Assembly (NCBI GenBank): GCA_030323885.1
Contig: CM059198.1
Location: 13,864,462 to 13,928,461 of the forward strand
Origin: Branchipolynoe longqiensis
Lineage: Eukaryota; Annelida; Polychaeta; Phyllodocida; Polynoidae
Direction: 5' to 3'
DNA: 64,000 bases
Within the stretch, counting starts at the first letter, position 1. Each line of letters opens with the position of its first letter. Positions 21,560 to 33,449 of the stretch are shown here, in pieces. The translations under genes and the position numbers were made by a program. Below the pieces are notes generated by a model, which saw only the letters and a list, made by a program, of their open reading frames with translations, had not been told where the DNA came from and searched no databases.

Positions 21560-22270
21560 ATATGTGAACTGCTTGACAATTATATAAACTGACAATTAAT
21601 GCAAAGAAATCTGAATATATAATTTTTGCAACGAAAGTAAAAAAATCCAGAGCACAACCTATCAATTTACATTTGGGTGATGCAGTATTGAATGAGGTAG
21701 ACACATACAAATATTTAGGGACCACACTCGATTCTACACTAAATGGTAATCGACAACTCTCAAAACTATAGCCATAAAAATATCAACTTTCAGAAAAAGT
21801 AGGTACTACATGAGCGATAATACAGCCCTGTTACTATATAAAGCCGCTATTCTTCCAATAATTGACTACAATGATTTAATATATGGACTGCTGACAAAAC
21901 AACAAGAACACAAATTACAGAGGATTCAAAACGGGGCACTTCGAATTGTCTACAGACGAAAAAACCTGTCTGTAAAGGAAATGCATGCTAAAGCACAAGT
22001 CAGCTACCTTAGCAAGAGGGGGAACACACATCTCAGTCTCATGTATAAAAGATCCAATGATGAACAATATGTTGACCATACAAACAGAGTAACAAACAGA
22101 GCGATGCTACACTTCTAAAAATACCCAAGCCACTAACAAACAAGCTGACTAAAGCACCGATTTACAGAGGTGGCACATTGTGGAATAAACTTCCAGTGAG
22201 GACAAGACGGTCCACAAGTCTCCTTAAATTTAAAAACTTAATGAAAATACAACAGACCTGTCAGACCCCT
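21560..22270 (+). pseudogene. LINE ORF2 remnant in PAN intron
   Basis: Broken frames match the 6-764 fragment: DTYKYLGTTLDSTLNGN (near 21700), AAILPIIDYNDLIYGLLTKQ (21840-21900), LQRIQNGALRIVYRRKNLSV, LMYKRSNDEQYVDHTNRVTN. There is a deletion near 21770 and a frameshift after 22118. It lies in the phase-2 intron between the two halves of a PAN domain. Confidence 0.8.
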
Positions 22271-22837
22271 ACACAGTTATAGGTATTCTAAAGGCCATCC
22301 TTTCCGTAACCCTTGTACATACATATATATATAACTGTTCTCAAATGCACTACAGCCCTGCACGCTGATCCCCTTCCCACCCCTACCCCACATTCTTTCA
22401 AAACCTATTACCTAGCATTTTCCTTTAAATTGACATAAAACCTGTCTGATGTAAGTCCCCACTGCAATCTCAGACCTCGATCCCATCATTAGGCCACACA
22501 AAACGGAACACTTGTGATGGGATTAAAAAATGGGCAGGTTTCTCGCATTTGTTATTGGTGATTGGATCCACTGATTTGCATATTTACAATATAATATATA
22601 TATGTGTATTGGAGATATGTTATATCTTTTGAAAAAAGAAGAGAGAAAGGAAAGGACGAAAGAAGTGTTTAAAGACAATTCTAGAATCATCTTGTACATT
22701 TATTGATGCATGCTCACCAACTGCATTATACATATGTTGAACTGGAATTGTATGCAGTTACTATTACAACAAATAGTCAATTTATGTTTTGCTTCTATTA
22801 TCGAACAGGTTTTTCATGTGGGTATTATTGCAACTGA

Positions 22838-22950
22838 TATTGTCATTTATGTACCAACAAATTGTAATGAACGGCTGGAAGACCAGTGTTCTGGAGCTGA
22901 CAAAAGACATTATTCACTGAATAAAATACATTTAGTAAAAAAATAAATAT
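22838..22950 (+). repeat. LINE 3' tail copy 2
   Basis: GTCATTTATGTACCAACAAA, then CGGCTGGAAGACCAGTG, CTGACAAAAGACA and TTATTCACTGAATAA. It nearly matches the reverse complement of 30690-30815. In position it could be the tail of the LINE remnant upstream, but 570 bp of unrelated text separates them. Confidence 0.7.
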
Positions 22951-23300
22951 AAATATCTTGTAAGAATTACACCATGGATATATTTAAGACAGGCTTTTGT
23001 TCACAGATTAATTGCATTTATGTTTGATTAAATTAGCCTTGATGTCAGCTCAGTGAAATTCATCTCAAAGACTTTTCACCTTTGAAACCCATAGTGAACT
23101 TGATTAGGTACTAAGTAGTCACGTTGGCTAAAAGTCTACATTGAGAAACAATTAGTATATTCATAGGTTGAAGGTTGAAAGAAAATTCACTGTGCCCAGG
23201 AATAAAATAAAAGGTCATTGTAACGCATGAAACAAATATTGTCACCCCCAAAATACATTATAACATGTTTAATACTACAGCTGGCGTTTTCCATTGGCAG

Positions 23301-23458
23301 AACTGACACAGAGATCACGGTTAGCAATTCTGTGAGTACCCGCTGTCAACTGTACAACTCACCCGCAAATACTGCAGCTGCTATATGTGGGAACATCGCT
23401 GTCGGAAACACTCTTACTCAGAAGAACACTTACCTCACCATCCGCAACATATGCCGCG
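23301..23458 (+). CDS. PAN/apple exon 2b (second half of split domain)
   Basis: The acceptor is TTCCATTGGCAG and the donor GTGAGC at 23459. The exon starts in phase 2 and ends in phase 1, so with 21282-21423 it makes one symmetric domain. The product ends VSTRCQLYNSPANTAAAICG then TYLTIRNIC, matching the last cysteines of a PAN domain. An alternative acceptor (CTACAG at 23280) would shift the phase and is less likely. Confidence 0.7.
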
Positions 23459-24176
23459 GTGAGCGAACATGAAATTATCAAGTTTCCAAATCATTAATTA
23501 ACTGGTAACAAATTAATTATGCACAATTCACTAGGGTTTTAGAATTAGAAGCTAGGCCTAGTCCATACTTGTAGTTATGAAAAGTAATTTGTGTATCTAT
23601 CTGTTTTTGTAGTCTAATGCTAGTCACGGACACTAGAAGGCACCAGCTATGAAATGCATCATACCTATGTAGTGTGTAGTATGTATAACTTGCATACTCT
23701 TCCTGCTAATACATCTTTATCTGTGTCCTGTACCTGCTCTAATACTTTTCAAACCATCCAGCATGTCTCATCCCAGACTACTACTGCTCTCCAATGATTA
23801 CATTACAATGTTCTTACTTTACTAATGATATCTGATCGCAAATTGATGAGAGGGCCACCCGTAGAAGTAGTTCTTGAGGTTTGCTGTGGTTAGCATTAAT
23901 TTATTCGTCCTGCACCATGCACCAATTCCCCTAAGCATTATTCCAGTATGCACTATTTGGACCACTGTTGAGATCCTCTTTATGCCTTGCACAATAAGTA
24001 CTACATCATTAGCAAACATGACACTGGTCTTCTCACGGTGAGTGGTGCGGTTATTGCCACATTTATATTTGTTTCTTTAAAGAATGATTAACATCGCCAT
24101 GCTACAATAAGTAAACAGATAATATAAGATTCAGTATTTAGAATTACAATGTTTTTAGCAAGGTCGACAAGCTTAA

Positions 24177-24326
24177 AACTTTGTCATCGCAGTTCAATAA
24201 AAGAGGCAGTTCTCCCAGGGGAGCAGCACTGTAAAGTCACCAAGCGTGTGCCCTGTCAAAAGGTGGTACCCGTCCTAATATGATGTTGCTATGATGCAAG
24301 AGCCCACAACACAACCAACCAAACAG
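24177..24326 (+). mobile_element. SINE family 2, 5'-truncated copy
   Basis: Matches the 3' half of the 9340-9690 element in opposite orientation: CAGCACTGTAAAGTCACCAA, CCGTCCTAATATGATGTTGC, and a CAACCAACC tail. Confidence 0.65.
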
Positions 24327-25289
24327 ACTTATGTGTGATTGAGTAATTGGAAGCAATTATCACCATATATTAACTTGTTTCAGTGTATGTTATAGGTTTC
24401 AGCAGTTAATATAGTTGGATTTCCGATTGAGAAGGTTAGTTGATGGATGTCAGTGGGAGGTTGTGAGCTTGTTATGGTGCTAGGTTCAGATAGTTAGCCT
24501 TACTAGCATTTGCTTATCCATGTTTCAGGCCACCTGGTACTTACACTACTTGGCTGACAACACTCGTTCATGTGGGGTTTTCATTGGGTTTAATGTTTAC
24601 TTTACGGGTGCCAACTGTGCAGCCACCAGGGTGGTTCTTGTTTATGATCATCTGGAATGTTAGGGTAGTCAGTTGGGCTACTAGGGTGTATGCATGTTAG
24701 ACAGCTCACAAGAATAGCTGTTAGCAGAAGGCCTTGAAATGTTCAGATAGAGGTGAGCCATTGTCAAGATATATTTGGAGGGATTGATTTTACTGGTGAG
24801 CTACCTTCCACAACTACACTTTTGGGCAATCTAAAACAAGTTAATAATGCAATGGGCACATATGGTTGGCTTGGCTCTGGTGGGTTATGCAGACCACATA
24901 TAGCAAGGAAATCTAGTAGAGTACAATATGTGAAACGCATGACAATATTAGCCCACAGTGTTAAATAGTGAAGTCCAGTCCCATATATCGAGCGTTAGTT
25001 TTAGATCAGATCCTAACTCCCAAATGTCCAATTCCAGGGCAAATGTTAAAGAATAACTTATCAATGCTTTTCAGGTCACTGCAGTTGGCTCAATATCGCC
25101 TGAAAATAGTGAGAATGATCCAGTTCATGTCACCCAGGAATGAGCTGAGCAATTGGACTGGTGAACTTGTGCAGTATCACCACTTAGTAAAGCAGCTTTT
25201 GCGACATATTTTGAGGGGAGCCCTGATGAGATTAGAAATCCAATGCATTTTCTTCCAGTGGAGGAGCATTGGAAGTAAAATAGTCTATT

Positions 25290-25432
25290 TCATAGATCTA
25301 GAACAAGCATGTAAGAAGCCCCAAGATTTCTGGTATGCACTTGGCCTTGACTCTTTCACTGGAACACCAATATCCCATTGCCATGGGTGCACACTGTCAC
25401 AAGTAGCCACTAACCTTGATATGACATAAACC
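25290..25432 (+). mobile_element. SINE family 2, 3' end fragment
   Basis: Shares CACACTGTCACAAGTAGCC and CTTGATATGACATAAACCCA with the family 2 tail. Confidence 0.5.
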
Positions 25433-25592
25433 CAAACAAACAAATTGCACTGACCAATCACAGGCCAGAGGTCTTCGATCAGGACTCAAACCTTATCTTA
25501 GGAATAGCCACTTAGGAATAGCCACCAATGCTATTATTACCTACTCTAAATAATGTTCATTTCTTTCTTTCTTCTCCATCATAATCAACTAG

Positions 25593-25850
25593 ACCTCAGC
25601 CACTTCTATATCTCAAAACCCAACACCTTCTATGGTATGGCAACCACCACAGCTGGCATCATGCTGACAACGCACAACAATGAGCAGCAATGTGGCATCG
25701 CATGTGTGGAGACTTCCATGTGTGCCTCTTTTGTATATTATGTGACTACAAACCAGTGCTGGCACAACATGAATGAGAAAAATGAGTGCGAGACACAGAC
25801 CTTCCCCCCAACTGCCAACTACAACTACAGACGCCTCGAGTCCAGCTGCA
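25593..25850 (+). CDS. PAN/apple exon 3 (whole domain)
   Basis: The acceptor is ATAATCAACTAG and the donor GTAAGT at 25851. The 258-bp exon is phase 1-1. The product begins LSHFYISKPNTFYGMATTTA and has the PAN cysteines in EQQCGIACVETSMC, TNQCWH, NECE and SSC. The block FYGMATTTAGIMLTT recurs, decayed, at 48995. Confidence 0.85.
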
Positions 25851-25859
25851 GTAAGTTTG

Positions 25860-26046
25860 GCATTCACCATTGAACAATACAGTTCACAATTAACCATTCA
25901 ATGAAGCATTTACAATTGAACACCTAGGTAGCCAGTCATCATTGAATATTCTCTTACCAATTCACCATTGAATGTCTACATATACATCTACCTCTATGGA
26001 CCATTCACCATTGAAAACCTAGTCGACCATTCACCATGGAATCACC
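25860..26046. repeat. Degenerate CATTCACCATTGAA tract, left part
   Basis: Eight or so loose copies of ACCATTCACCATTGAA spaced 18-30 bp. The same loose repeat fills 44060-44420. Nothing like it occurs in between. Confidence 0.7.
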
Positions 26047-27041
26047 CAACCCGCAGTCATACCCCCTTCTGAGTCTCCCTAAGAATGGGCAACGAGTGAC
26101 TCGCTGCCTTTTTCGCGTACGACTCAGTTCACGTATGAAACTTATTTTGTAGGTGGCTCACTCGGCCTACGGGCATTCTGTGCCGCTTTCCCGTGACTAT
26201 CTGTTGTTCTTGTCAGGAGGGGCCGGAGTGCCGCGTTTGTCCAAGGTTGACCTATGTAAAGACTGAGCCTACATAAAGCCCCATGTTTGTCCAAAGCCTC
26301 ACATATGAAAGACTGAGTCTACATAAACCCCCACATTCGTCCAAAGCTATCAAAAGAGGCGGGACCGATTGGCGGAGGCTGCATAGGTGGCATTGCAGGA
26401 GAGTGACAACAGTAGTTACCGGCATTTATTAATTTATGCATTTATTTATGTATTTTTTTAAAATTATTTCTATAGTTTTTTAATTATTTCTATAGTTCAC
26501 CACGTCGATAACCTTCGAACGCATTGATAGAGAATATATAAAAATCGGTACACAGCACCGTCTTTTATTTTTGCTGTGTGGAATAGACTTACTGCATCCA
26601 CTTTTACTGCATCGACTTATCTTCTACTGGATGTAGTTATGCAGTAACAACCATTGTTTACCTTAAGGTTTGTTTGCGGCTGTACATCTGCTTCCCGCCA
26701 TAGGCACTCGGTGGTGCCATCATTGATCTTCAGGGTTCTAACCTAATATCTCCAGGTGGCAGCACCAGACAACAGAGGTCAGACGGTCGTCTTCTTTTCT
26801 AGTTGCAAATCTTCACGCCCGATGGCACCACCTGCGTGAAACATACTTCATTTCCTTCCTTACCACTAGGTGTCTGACCGCTTGACCGATTGACCTCTTG
26901 ACCTCTTGACCATGCCTCGCCTCACCGCACTGCTCGCGCACCAGCTCAAATCTACTCACACACTCTCACACTCGCGCACCTCACACACCTCACCTATCAC
27001 CTACACCTACTCCGAAATCTCCAACGAACGAATCTCCAAAG

Positions 27042-30000
27042 ATGTCTTGTCATGGTGCCCCCGAATCTAAACGTGTGAGTATTTGACATATATCCGTCTA
27101 TATATGGTTTTTGTGTTGTATGATTCTGTATTTTGACCGTCAAATTTTGTACGGTAGATATGTAATATGTGCCAAACAAATTCAAACAACTTCAAACCCC
27201 TTCATGGCGCCTAATATAGTCGGCTCACATTGGCTCACATCTGCCGTTGGCTCACATCCGCCGTGTGAACCCGATGCTGAGGCGGATTAGGGTTGAGTCG
27301 CCTCATCTAGTTCGCCTCCAGTAGGTTGTGGGTGTGAACACGGCTTATGTCTAAATCTGTAGGTTTAATCTGTAGGTTTAATAATCATTATTTAGGTTTG
27401 TTTGGTTTTGGTTTTGCAGACAGTGGTTTCCACCACAGCCGAGCAGCGGGCTATCCTGCAGCAGTTTTACGATGATGGGCTTGTTAGCACATCCAAGCCC
27501 TTCGAGCCGGTACTGCTGCGGGCTGCAGAGGCTGCCAACATGTCGTTGCGCAGTCAAGGTTTGAATCAATTAATCATCTTACCCCCCTTCAGAAATTAGT
27601 TCTGTAACTAGTAAGTGACCCGACCCCCAGTGGCGCCACCTACCAGGAGCGCTGGAACGTGATCTCTGAGCCTGTTACCGGTTTGGCAGTAAATCGCAAA
27701 CCCGTGGAAATTGCACATTCCGGGTTTTGCGATTTACTAGGAAATCACAAACCCCCCTGTAGCGGCGGCGTTAATATCACTTCGATTTTAGGGTTAATTT
27801 GATCAAATTTCACTTTTTGAGTATCTAATTCTGTTAAATATGATAGCATTGAATAGATTTGGGCCTAATCGGTACCTAACACCGCCCTTAAACCTGGTAC
27901 GGAGTGCTGTATCATGTATTTTAAATCTAAATGATTATAAATCTAAAGGGTTATTAAATAGATAAGACTTTATTTTCCCGTGCACAATCCTCTGAACCAA
28001 ATACATCTCTCAAACGTATTTCGCCCATTTTCGCATTCCCTTTAGGTGCGCATCAGCAACATGCGCAGAAATGCGCAGGAGCGGTGCGCTCCAGCCGTTT
28101 CTGCCGTCGCGGACCCCGACAGCCTTCGCCAAAAGGTGCGCCTTTCGGTGCAGCATGCGAAGCGCACAACGGGGTTCGACCTCTACAAGCGCTCCACCCA
28201 GTCCGGTAAATTATATAGATTCCATATCAACGTTGGCCGAAGTATTTTTTTTTAGCTGTAATTTCGTACAGTAGATATGTAATATGGCAATGTAGCTTTG
28301 TCAATCAAAAAATCGGTTGACAGCACCGTCTTTATACTCTTTCACTACAGACTAACCTACACTCTGCTCGAATAATAGTTGCGTAACTAGTTACACGCCA
28401 CGGTACTGACGGGTAATGTCCTGGCATGATTTTAATGGTTTAGCGTTAGAAAGTAATTAGATATTTAGTCGATTGTTTTTCTAAGTATGGTCTCATCTTA
28501 TAATGAGGTGTTTTTCTATGTTGTCATTGATATGATATGCCTTACACACTTGGTAGACACTGGAATATCGTTACATGTAAACATGGACTTAAAATATTTC
28601 AGCCGCCGGGACCTTTGGCGAGAAGCAAACTGCTTGGCTGGCTGGGTGGAGAGCGCTTCTCCCCGCTGAGCGGAACACGTACAGCGACGATGCCCGGCAG
28701 CTCGCTCAGATGTTCCCGCAAGCTATGACCCGTGAGGAGCAAGTTGCCGGGGTGAATGCCTCTTATCACCGTCTGTGCAAGGAGGTATATTAGTCTACGA
28801 TAATATTCGCTAATATTCCTTGTGTCTGTTACATCTACCGAATGTAAAATGTCTTCACACTGTCTCTGCAAGCCGGAATATTAGTCTACCATAATAATTT
28901 GTAATCTTCCTTGGGGCTGTTATATGTACCTAAGATACTATTCTGTCAGCATTGTTTTATATGTCAATTTATTTTACTTGTGTCTGTTATATATACCTAA
29001 AGTTGACCCATTTATATCGCTTTATTTATCTAGCCTTGTTAAAAGAACCTACATTATTTGTGGTATTGATCCAGGCCAACCTGCTGCGCGCCCTCAACAC
29101 AGACGGTGAGGTTGATATGCTACTGTTCCTGAAGTCACCACAGGGCACTGTGGACATCTCCTCCGGCACTGGCCCGCAGTTTTTAGAAAAAAACTGGTCG
29201 CTCTTCCGGGAAGGCTTCGATTTGCACGATGGTAAGTTTTAGCTGAATGCCAATTCTCTGTTTTTCCCCCTACCCACCCTCTATCACTAAGGACTTACAA
29301 TAGGTATCCCAACTCATTTTTGCAACTCAATAGAAAGTACCATATTTTGATCTAGTTCCATAGCTCTTACCAAAAGTAAAATGACACCAAGTTCATTAAG
29401 ATCGGATGATTACTTAAAAAGTTGTAGGCTTTTTAATATGGACAAAAATGATCCAAACAGGCCCACGCCACACACACACGACTTACGACTTGTTTGTGAA
29501 AATCTAACCCTTAGTAAGGAACCCGGAGCAGGCCGAGGACGTCCGGGCTTCCCCTGCTGCTGCCCCTGGTCTCCCCACGAGCGCCAAGGATAGGATGCGC
29601 GCTACCTATCTTACCAAGCTGCAGGATGCTATGGGTACGATCGAACACTTGATAATTGTTATGAGTATAAATGCCTGTCCTATTTTGATATCACCATTAC
29701 GAAATCCATTCCCAAAATTGTAATATTCTACATCACAATTTATTTTTGTTAATTCCCGGTAAATCTAAAAAGAAATTGTCCATTGCATTTTACTTATGTT
29801 ATTATTGGGCAATACTTATTAGTTAAATCCTCATTCTTCCCAGCCTTACTTATTAACCTGTTAATTTTATTTTTTCAGGACCCACTGACAATATATGTAT
29901 GATGTTCTTCCTTTACTAACTAACCGTGTAATTTTTTGTTGTTTTCAGAGGCCTTTCTTGGTCGACGTCCCGCAGGCTTCAATGTTGGAAGGGTCCTACC

Positions 30001-30475
30001 AGAGGCCCTGGCTAAATTAGGGGCAGTCATAGTGGGTCTTCCTGGTCCAATTGTCAACCTGAATGCCCTACGTAAGGAGTACTTCCTCGCCATCATGGCG
30101 GCTGACATTCGGATCGTGAAGGCCCCTGTGAGTGCTCCTTTTGATACCTGTGCTGAGACTCCCCACCGACCTGTCCAGGTATCTCCCACAATTCCGTGCG
30201 AGTCAAGCTCTAACGATGGCGAAGCTGCAGTTCTCCCAACTGTAGCTGCGCCCTTGGTGGAGAATGACAGCACTCGGGAAATGGCTGTTGTGCCCATAGC
30301 CATCGAGAATGAGGATGGCGTGCTACTTGGTTGTAGTCAACCTTCCTCCTCGTTTGCTATGAGCACAGCTGAGGATTGTGCGTCTCCTTCGCCACCGAGA
30401 AAGGCGTTCAAGCAGTCATCCCTGCGACAATACATTGGCAGCAGTAAGGGGCAGAAGCGCGGTGCTCCCCCTTGA
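27042..30475 (+). CDS. Homeodomain-like and HMG-like protein, convergent with KDZ transposase
   Basis: Seven exons can be read: 27042-27074 (ATG start, MSCHGAPESKR), 27420-27558, 28046-28205, 28603-28784, 29075-29231, 29515-29634, 29949-30475 (TGA). All have AG acceptors and GT donors. Phases agree at every junction except the second to third, where one extra base remains. Residues 14-75 resemble a homeodomain: TAEQRAILQQFYDDGLVSTS, EPVLLRAAEAANMSLRSQ, then VRISNMRRNAQ. The next part (GFDLYKRSTQSG, then GTFGEKQTAWLAGWRALLPA and ERNTYSDDA) is like an HMG box. The rest (VDMLLFLKSPQGTVDISSGT, MRATYLTKLQDAM, FLGRRPAGFNVGRVLPEALA) is not recognised. The tail is Ser/Pro-rich and ends QSSLRQYIGSSKGQKRG. 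I infer a nuclear DNA-binding partner of the transposase. Confidence 0.65.
27688..27738. other. Hairpin in intron 2 of the homeodomain-like gene
   Basis: Arms AGTAAATCGCAAACCCG and CGGGTTTTGCGATTTACT pair over 17 bp with one extra base and a 16-base loop. Confidence 0.8.
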
Positions 30476-30690
30476 ATATATATATATATATTTGTACATA
30501 ATGTAAATAATATCTATATATTTCACATTATTTGTACAGTAAATGTAAATAATAATATCTATATATTGTAAATATCTATATATTTGTACTTTTAATGTAA
30601 AAAATTGTATATATCTATATATTTGTACATTATTTGGTACATTAAATGTAAATAATATCTATATATTGAATAATTTTGTATATATTTTTT
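30476..30690. repeat. AT-rich repeat after the stop codon
   Basis: Several copies of a unit near ATATCTATATATTTGTACATTA with TGTAAATAATA. It separates the two convergent genes. Confidence 0.8.
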
Positions 30691-30815
30691 TTGGTTGACT
30701 GAATGTATTTTATTCAGCGAATAATGTGTTTTGTCAGCACCAGAGCACTGGTCTTCCGGCCGTTCATTACAATTAGTTGGTACATAAATTACAATAACAG
30801 TAGCAATATTCAAAC
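30690..30815 (-). repeat. LINE 3' tail copy 3
   Basis: The reverse complement carries GTACCAACTAATTGTAATGA, ACGGCCGGAAGACCAGTG, GTGCTGACAAAACACATTA and TTCGCTGAATAAAATACATT. It closely matches 22838-22945 and sits between the two convergent genes of the KDZ block. Confidence 0.75.
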
Positions 30816-31131
30816 ATGGGACCGGGTATTCACTTGTGGAAACGTTAATCTAAAGAAAGTGCAAAAATTACAAATGCTTCACACATATTCAGTCGATTAG
30901 TTTAATGAAACTCAGTTACATCGGTAATGTAAATGGGTTTAACCTATATTCAAACATGGGACCGGGTATTCACTTGTGGAAACGTTAATATAAAGAAAGT
31001 GCATAAATTACAAATGCTTCACACATATTCAGTCGATTAGTGTAATGAAACTCAGTTACATCGGTAGTGTAATTGGGTTGAACCTAAAATCAAACACTGG
31101 AGCGGGTAAGCACTGCCGAAAACGTTAATAT
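30811..31131. repeat. 140-bp tandem repeat at the KDZ 3' end
   Basis: Unit starts CAAACATGGGACCGGGTATT at 30811 and 30951; a shorter third copy starts at 31091 (CAAACACTGGAGCGGG). Period 140 bp. The third copy ends within a few bases of the last visible KDZ donor (31137). Confidence 0.85.
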
Positions 31132-31700
31132 AGTTACCTTTTTCTGTGGCACACAGTCTGGCGATATCAGCCCGTGTTGTTTCAGCCTGGCGTGTAGCGG
31201 AGCGCAGACGCCGACTCATAGTACTAGGCGCTTGAGAGATGGATTTCCTGCTCATGTGCAGCAACGCCGCGACCAGTAGGTCCTGTCGGTGGGTGGCCGA
31301 CATCTCACGGGTGATGTACGCCATTCATCCCAGGGTGGACCAGAAGCGTTCGATGTTCTCCCCATCGGCCATCCGGAAATCGGGCAGCAGGCGTGGATTA
31401 TATTGAATCTACAATGGTTAACGAGAACAGAACATGTGGAAAAAAGAAGTGAATATAAGTTATAAATGAATATTTTCAACCGTATAAAGATGTGAATATA
31501 AGTTATAAATGCATAATTTCAAACGTATAAAGGTGGAGATAAATTAGCGGGGGCGGCAGTGGCGGAAAGTGGAGGAGTATATACCTGACAACCAGCATCA
31601 TGCGAGTAACCGTGGAACATTGGTACTGCAAGAGACAGTTGATGCATGGGCACCCCGGAAGTTCCCAACTGTGGGCGCAGTCGGCAGGCGACATCGTAGA

Positions 31701-32190
31701 GAATCTTCAGCTCCCGCCCGGCAGCCTGCTCGGTAACTTTCTTTATGACAGAGACTGGATATCCCATTCTACAAACAAGAAAACCAAATGTGGTGGAAAT
31801 TTGCAGATGGGAGAAACAGAAAACGTCGATTCTTCAGCTCCCGCCCGGCAGCCTGCGCGGTAAATTTATTTATGACAGAGACTGGATTGCCCATTCTACA
31901 AACACGAATACCAAATTTTGTGCAAATTTGCAGATAGGAGAAACAGAAAACGTTGGCAAGAAACATCGTATTGAATCCTCAGCTCCCGCCCGGCAGCCTG
32001 CGCGGTAAATTTATTTATGACAGAGACTGGATTGCCCATTCTACAAACACAAATACCAAATTATGTGCAAATTTGCAGATAGGAGAAACAGAAAACGTCG
32101 GCAGGAAACATCGTATAGAATCCTCAGCTCCCGCCCGGCAGCCTGCGCAGTAAGTTTCTTTATGACAGAGACTGAATATTCGTATCTATA
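31701..32190. repeat. Duplicated exon edge in KDZ intron 6
   Basis: Four copies of a segment beginning CAGCTCCCGCCCGGCAGCCT at 31708, 31835, 31980 and 32125 (periods 127, 145, 145). The first copy overlaps the start of the 31768-31585 exon (encoding QAAGREL on the minus strand). The others are intronic duplicates of the acceptor and exon start. The fourth is cut short. Confidence 0.85.
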
Positions 32191-32650
32191 GTTGTCTAAG
32201 AATTAAAAGAGCTGTTTCAATAAATATGTTTTTAACGACGGCGGGGGGGTACGGTATCCAAGTTTAATGCTCGGAACTGGAGTGGGTAATGTTGTCAATC
32301 TACAAACTGAAGCACTGACCACGTTTAATGGTGACAAGTAGATTTGGTAATGTTGGCAATCGACAACCTGAAGCTAACACTTACTTTTCTCCAGCTATCA
32401 TGTTTATAAAGTGGCAGCGATGGTCGTGGACACACACAGAGCCGAAAACACCGCTGACATCAAGGCCACGGTTTCGGAAGGCTCCACGACCCCCGGCTCG
32501 GAAATCATGACACATCTGTAAAACAAAGTAGTACACACTATTACGAGACAGCGTTAAGTTAATTGATATGATCATACTATAGTTGTAGCGGACAGCGGAG
32601 TGCTGCCAACTGGTGTTCACTGCGAGAAGCAATAAGGGTGCAATACTAAT

Positions 32651-32977
32651 GCACTTATTTTGCTAAGAGAGATCTAGTATTAGGTTACTGCTTAGTGCTG
32701 CTACCAGGTGTTCACTGTCAGAACCAATAATGGTTCACTACGAACCGTCAACTCAGGTGTTCACTATATATTTAGGTGGACGAGAGGCAATAACGTGTCA
32801 AGACTAATGACCGGTAATTGAATTGCACTTATTTTACTAAGAGAGATCTAGTATTACGTTACTGCTTAGTGCTGCTACTGGGTGTTCACTGTCAGAACCA
32901 ATAATGGTTCACTACGAACCGTCAAATCAGGTGTTCACTATATATTTAGGTGGACGTTAGACGTTAGAATACATACA
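32651..32977. repeat. 174-bp tandem duplication next to KDZ exon 5
   Basis: Two copies start GCACTTATTTT at 32651 and 32825 and share AAGAGAGATCTAGTATTA and TTCACTATATATTTAGGTGG. The second ends close to the donor of the exon ending at 32977. Confidence 0.85.
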
Positions 32978-33449
32978 TCGACATTTGCCGGCTGGTTATC
33001 ATCACGTAGATAAGGGTTGACATCTTGGGGAGGAATGAAGAATTTTGTCCCTTGCTGTGGTGGATAGAAGCTGGGACCTGCCGAACTTTTCCGCACTAAT
33101 CGGAAATTACCATCCAGACTCACTACCAGTGGTAGTTCCTGTTTGGTATGCTCACAGATGGGACATTTGCTGCCATCTGGAAAGTCCGGCAACAGATCAC
33201 TCGACCGATCGACATCATAGACAAACTGTCTGTGCTGTGGAGCACATTGCAGGATAGCGCGATATAGTGCCAACTGTTAAGAAACATGCATAGGCTTGCA
33301 CTAGGGACTGACATAAAGTACTATCAAATAATCTCAATCAGTCTCCTGGAAATAAGTCAATTGGTTAGTTTAGGATTGATAGAGATCTACAATTGGTGCA
33401 TTGGGGACATATTTCTGCCAGTGCAAGTAGGTGTCAACTGGCATACTGT

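Larger units (their letters stand above)
23460..25590. other. Intron with SINE fragments
   Basis: No further exon seen. Repeats: SINE family 2 in plus orientation at 24177-24326, ending ACACAACCAACCAAACAGAC, and another 3' end at about 25290-25430, ending CATAAACCCAAACAAACAAA. Confidence 0.5.

Noticed and set aside
23268..23300. Earlier acceptor CTACAG at 23280 for PAN exon 2b
   Set aside because: It would start the exon in a phase that does not fit the donor of 21423; the acceptor at 23300 fits.
26050..26250. Terminal inverted repeat pairing with 43880-44055
   Set aside because: I compared both ends by eye and found only short shared words (such as GACTCAGT), not a convincing inverted repeat.
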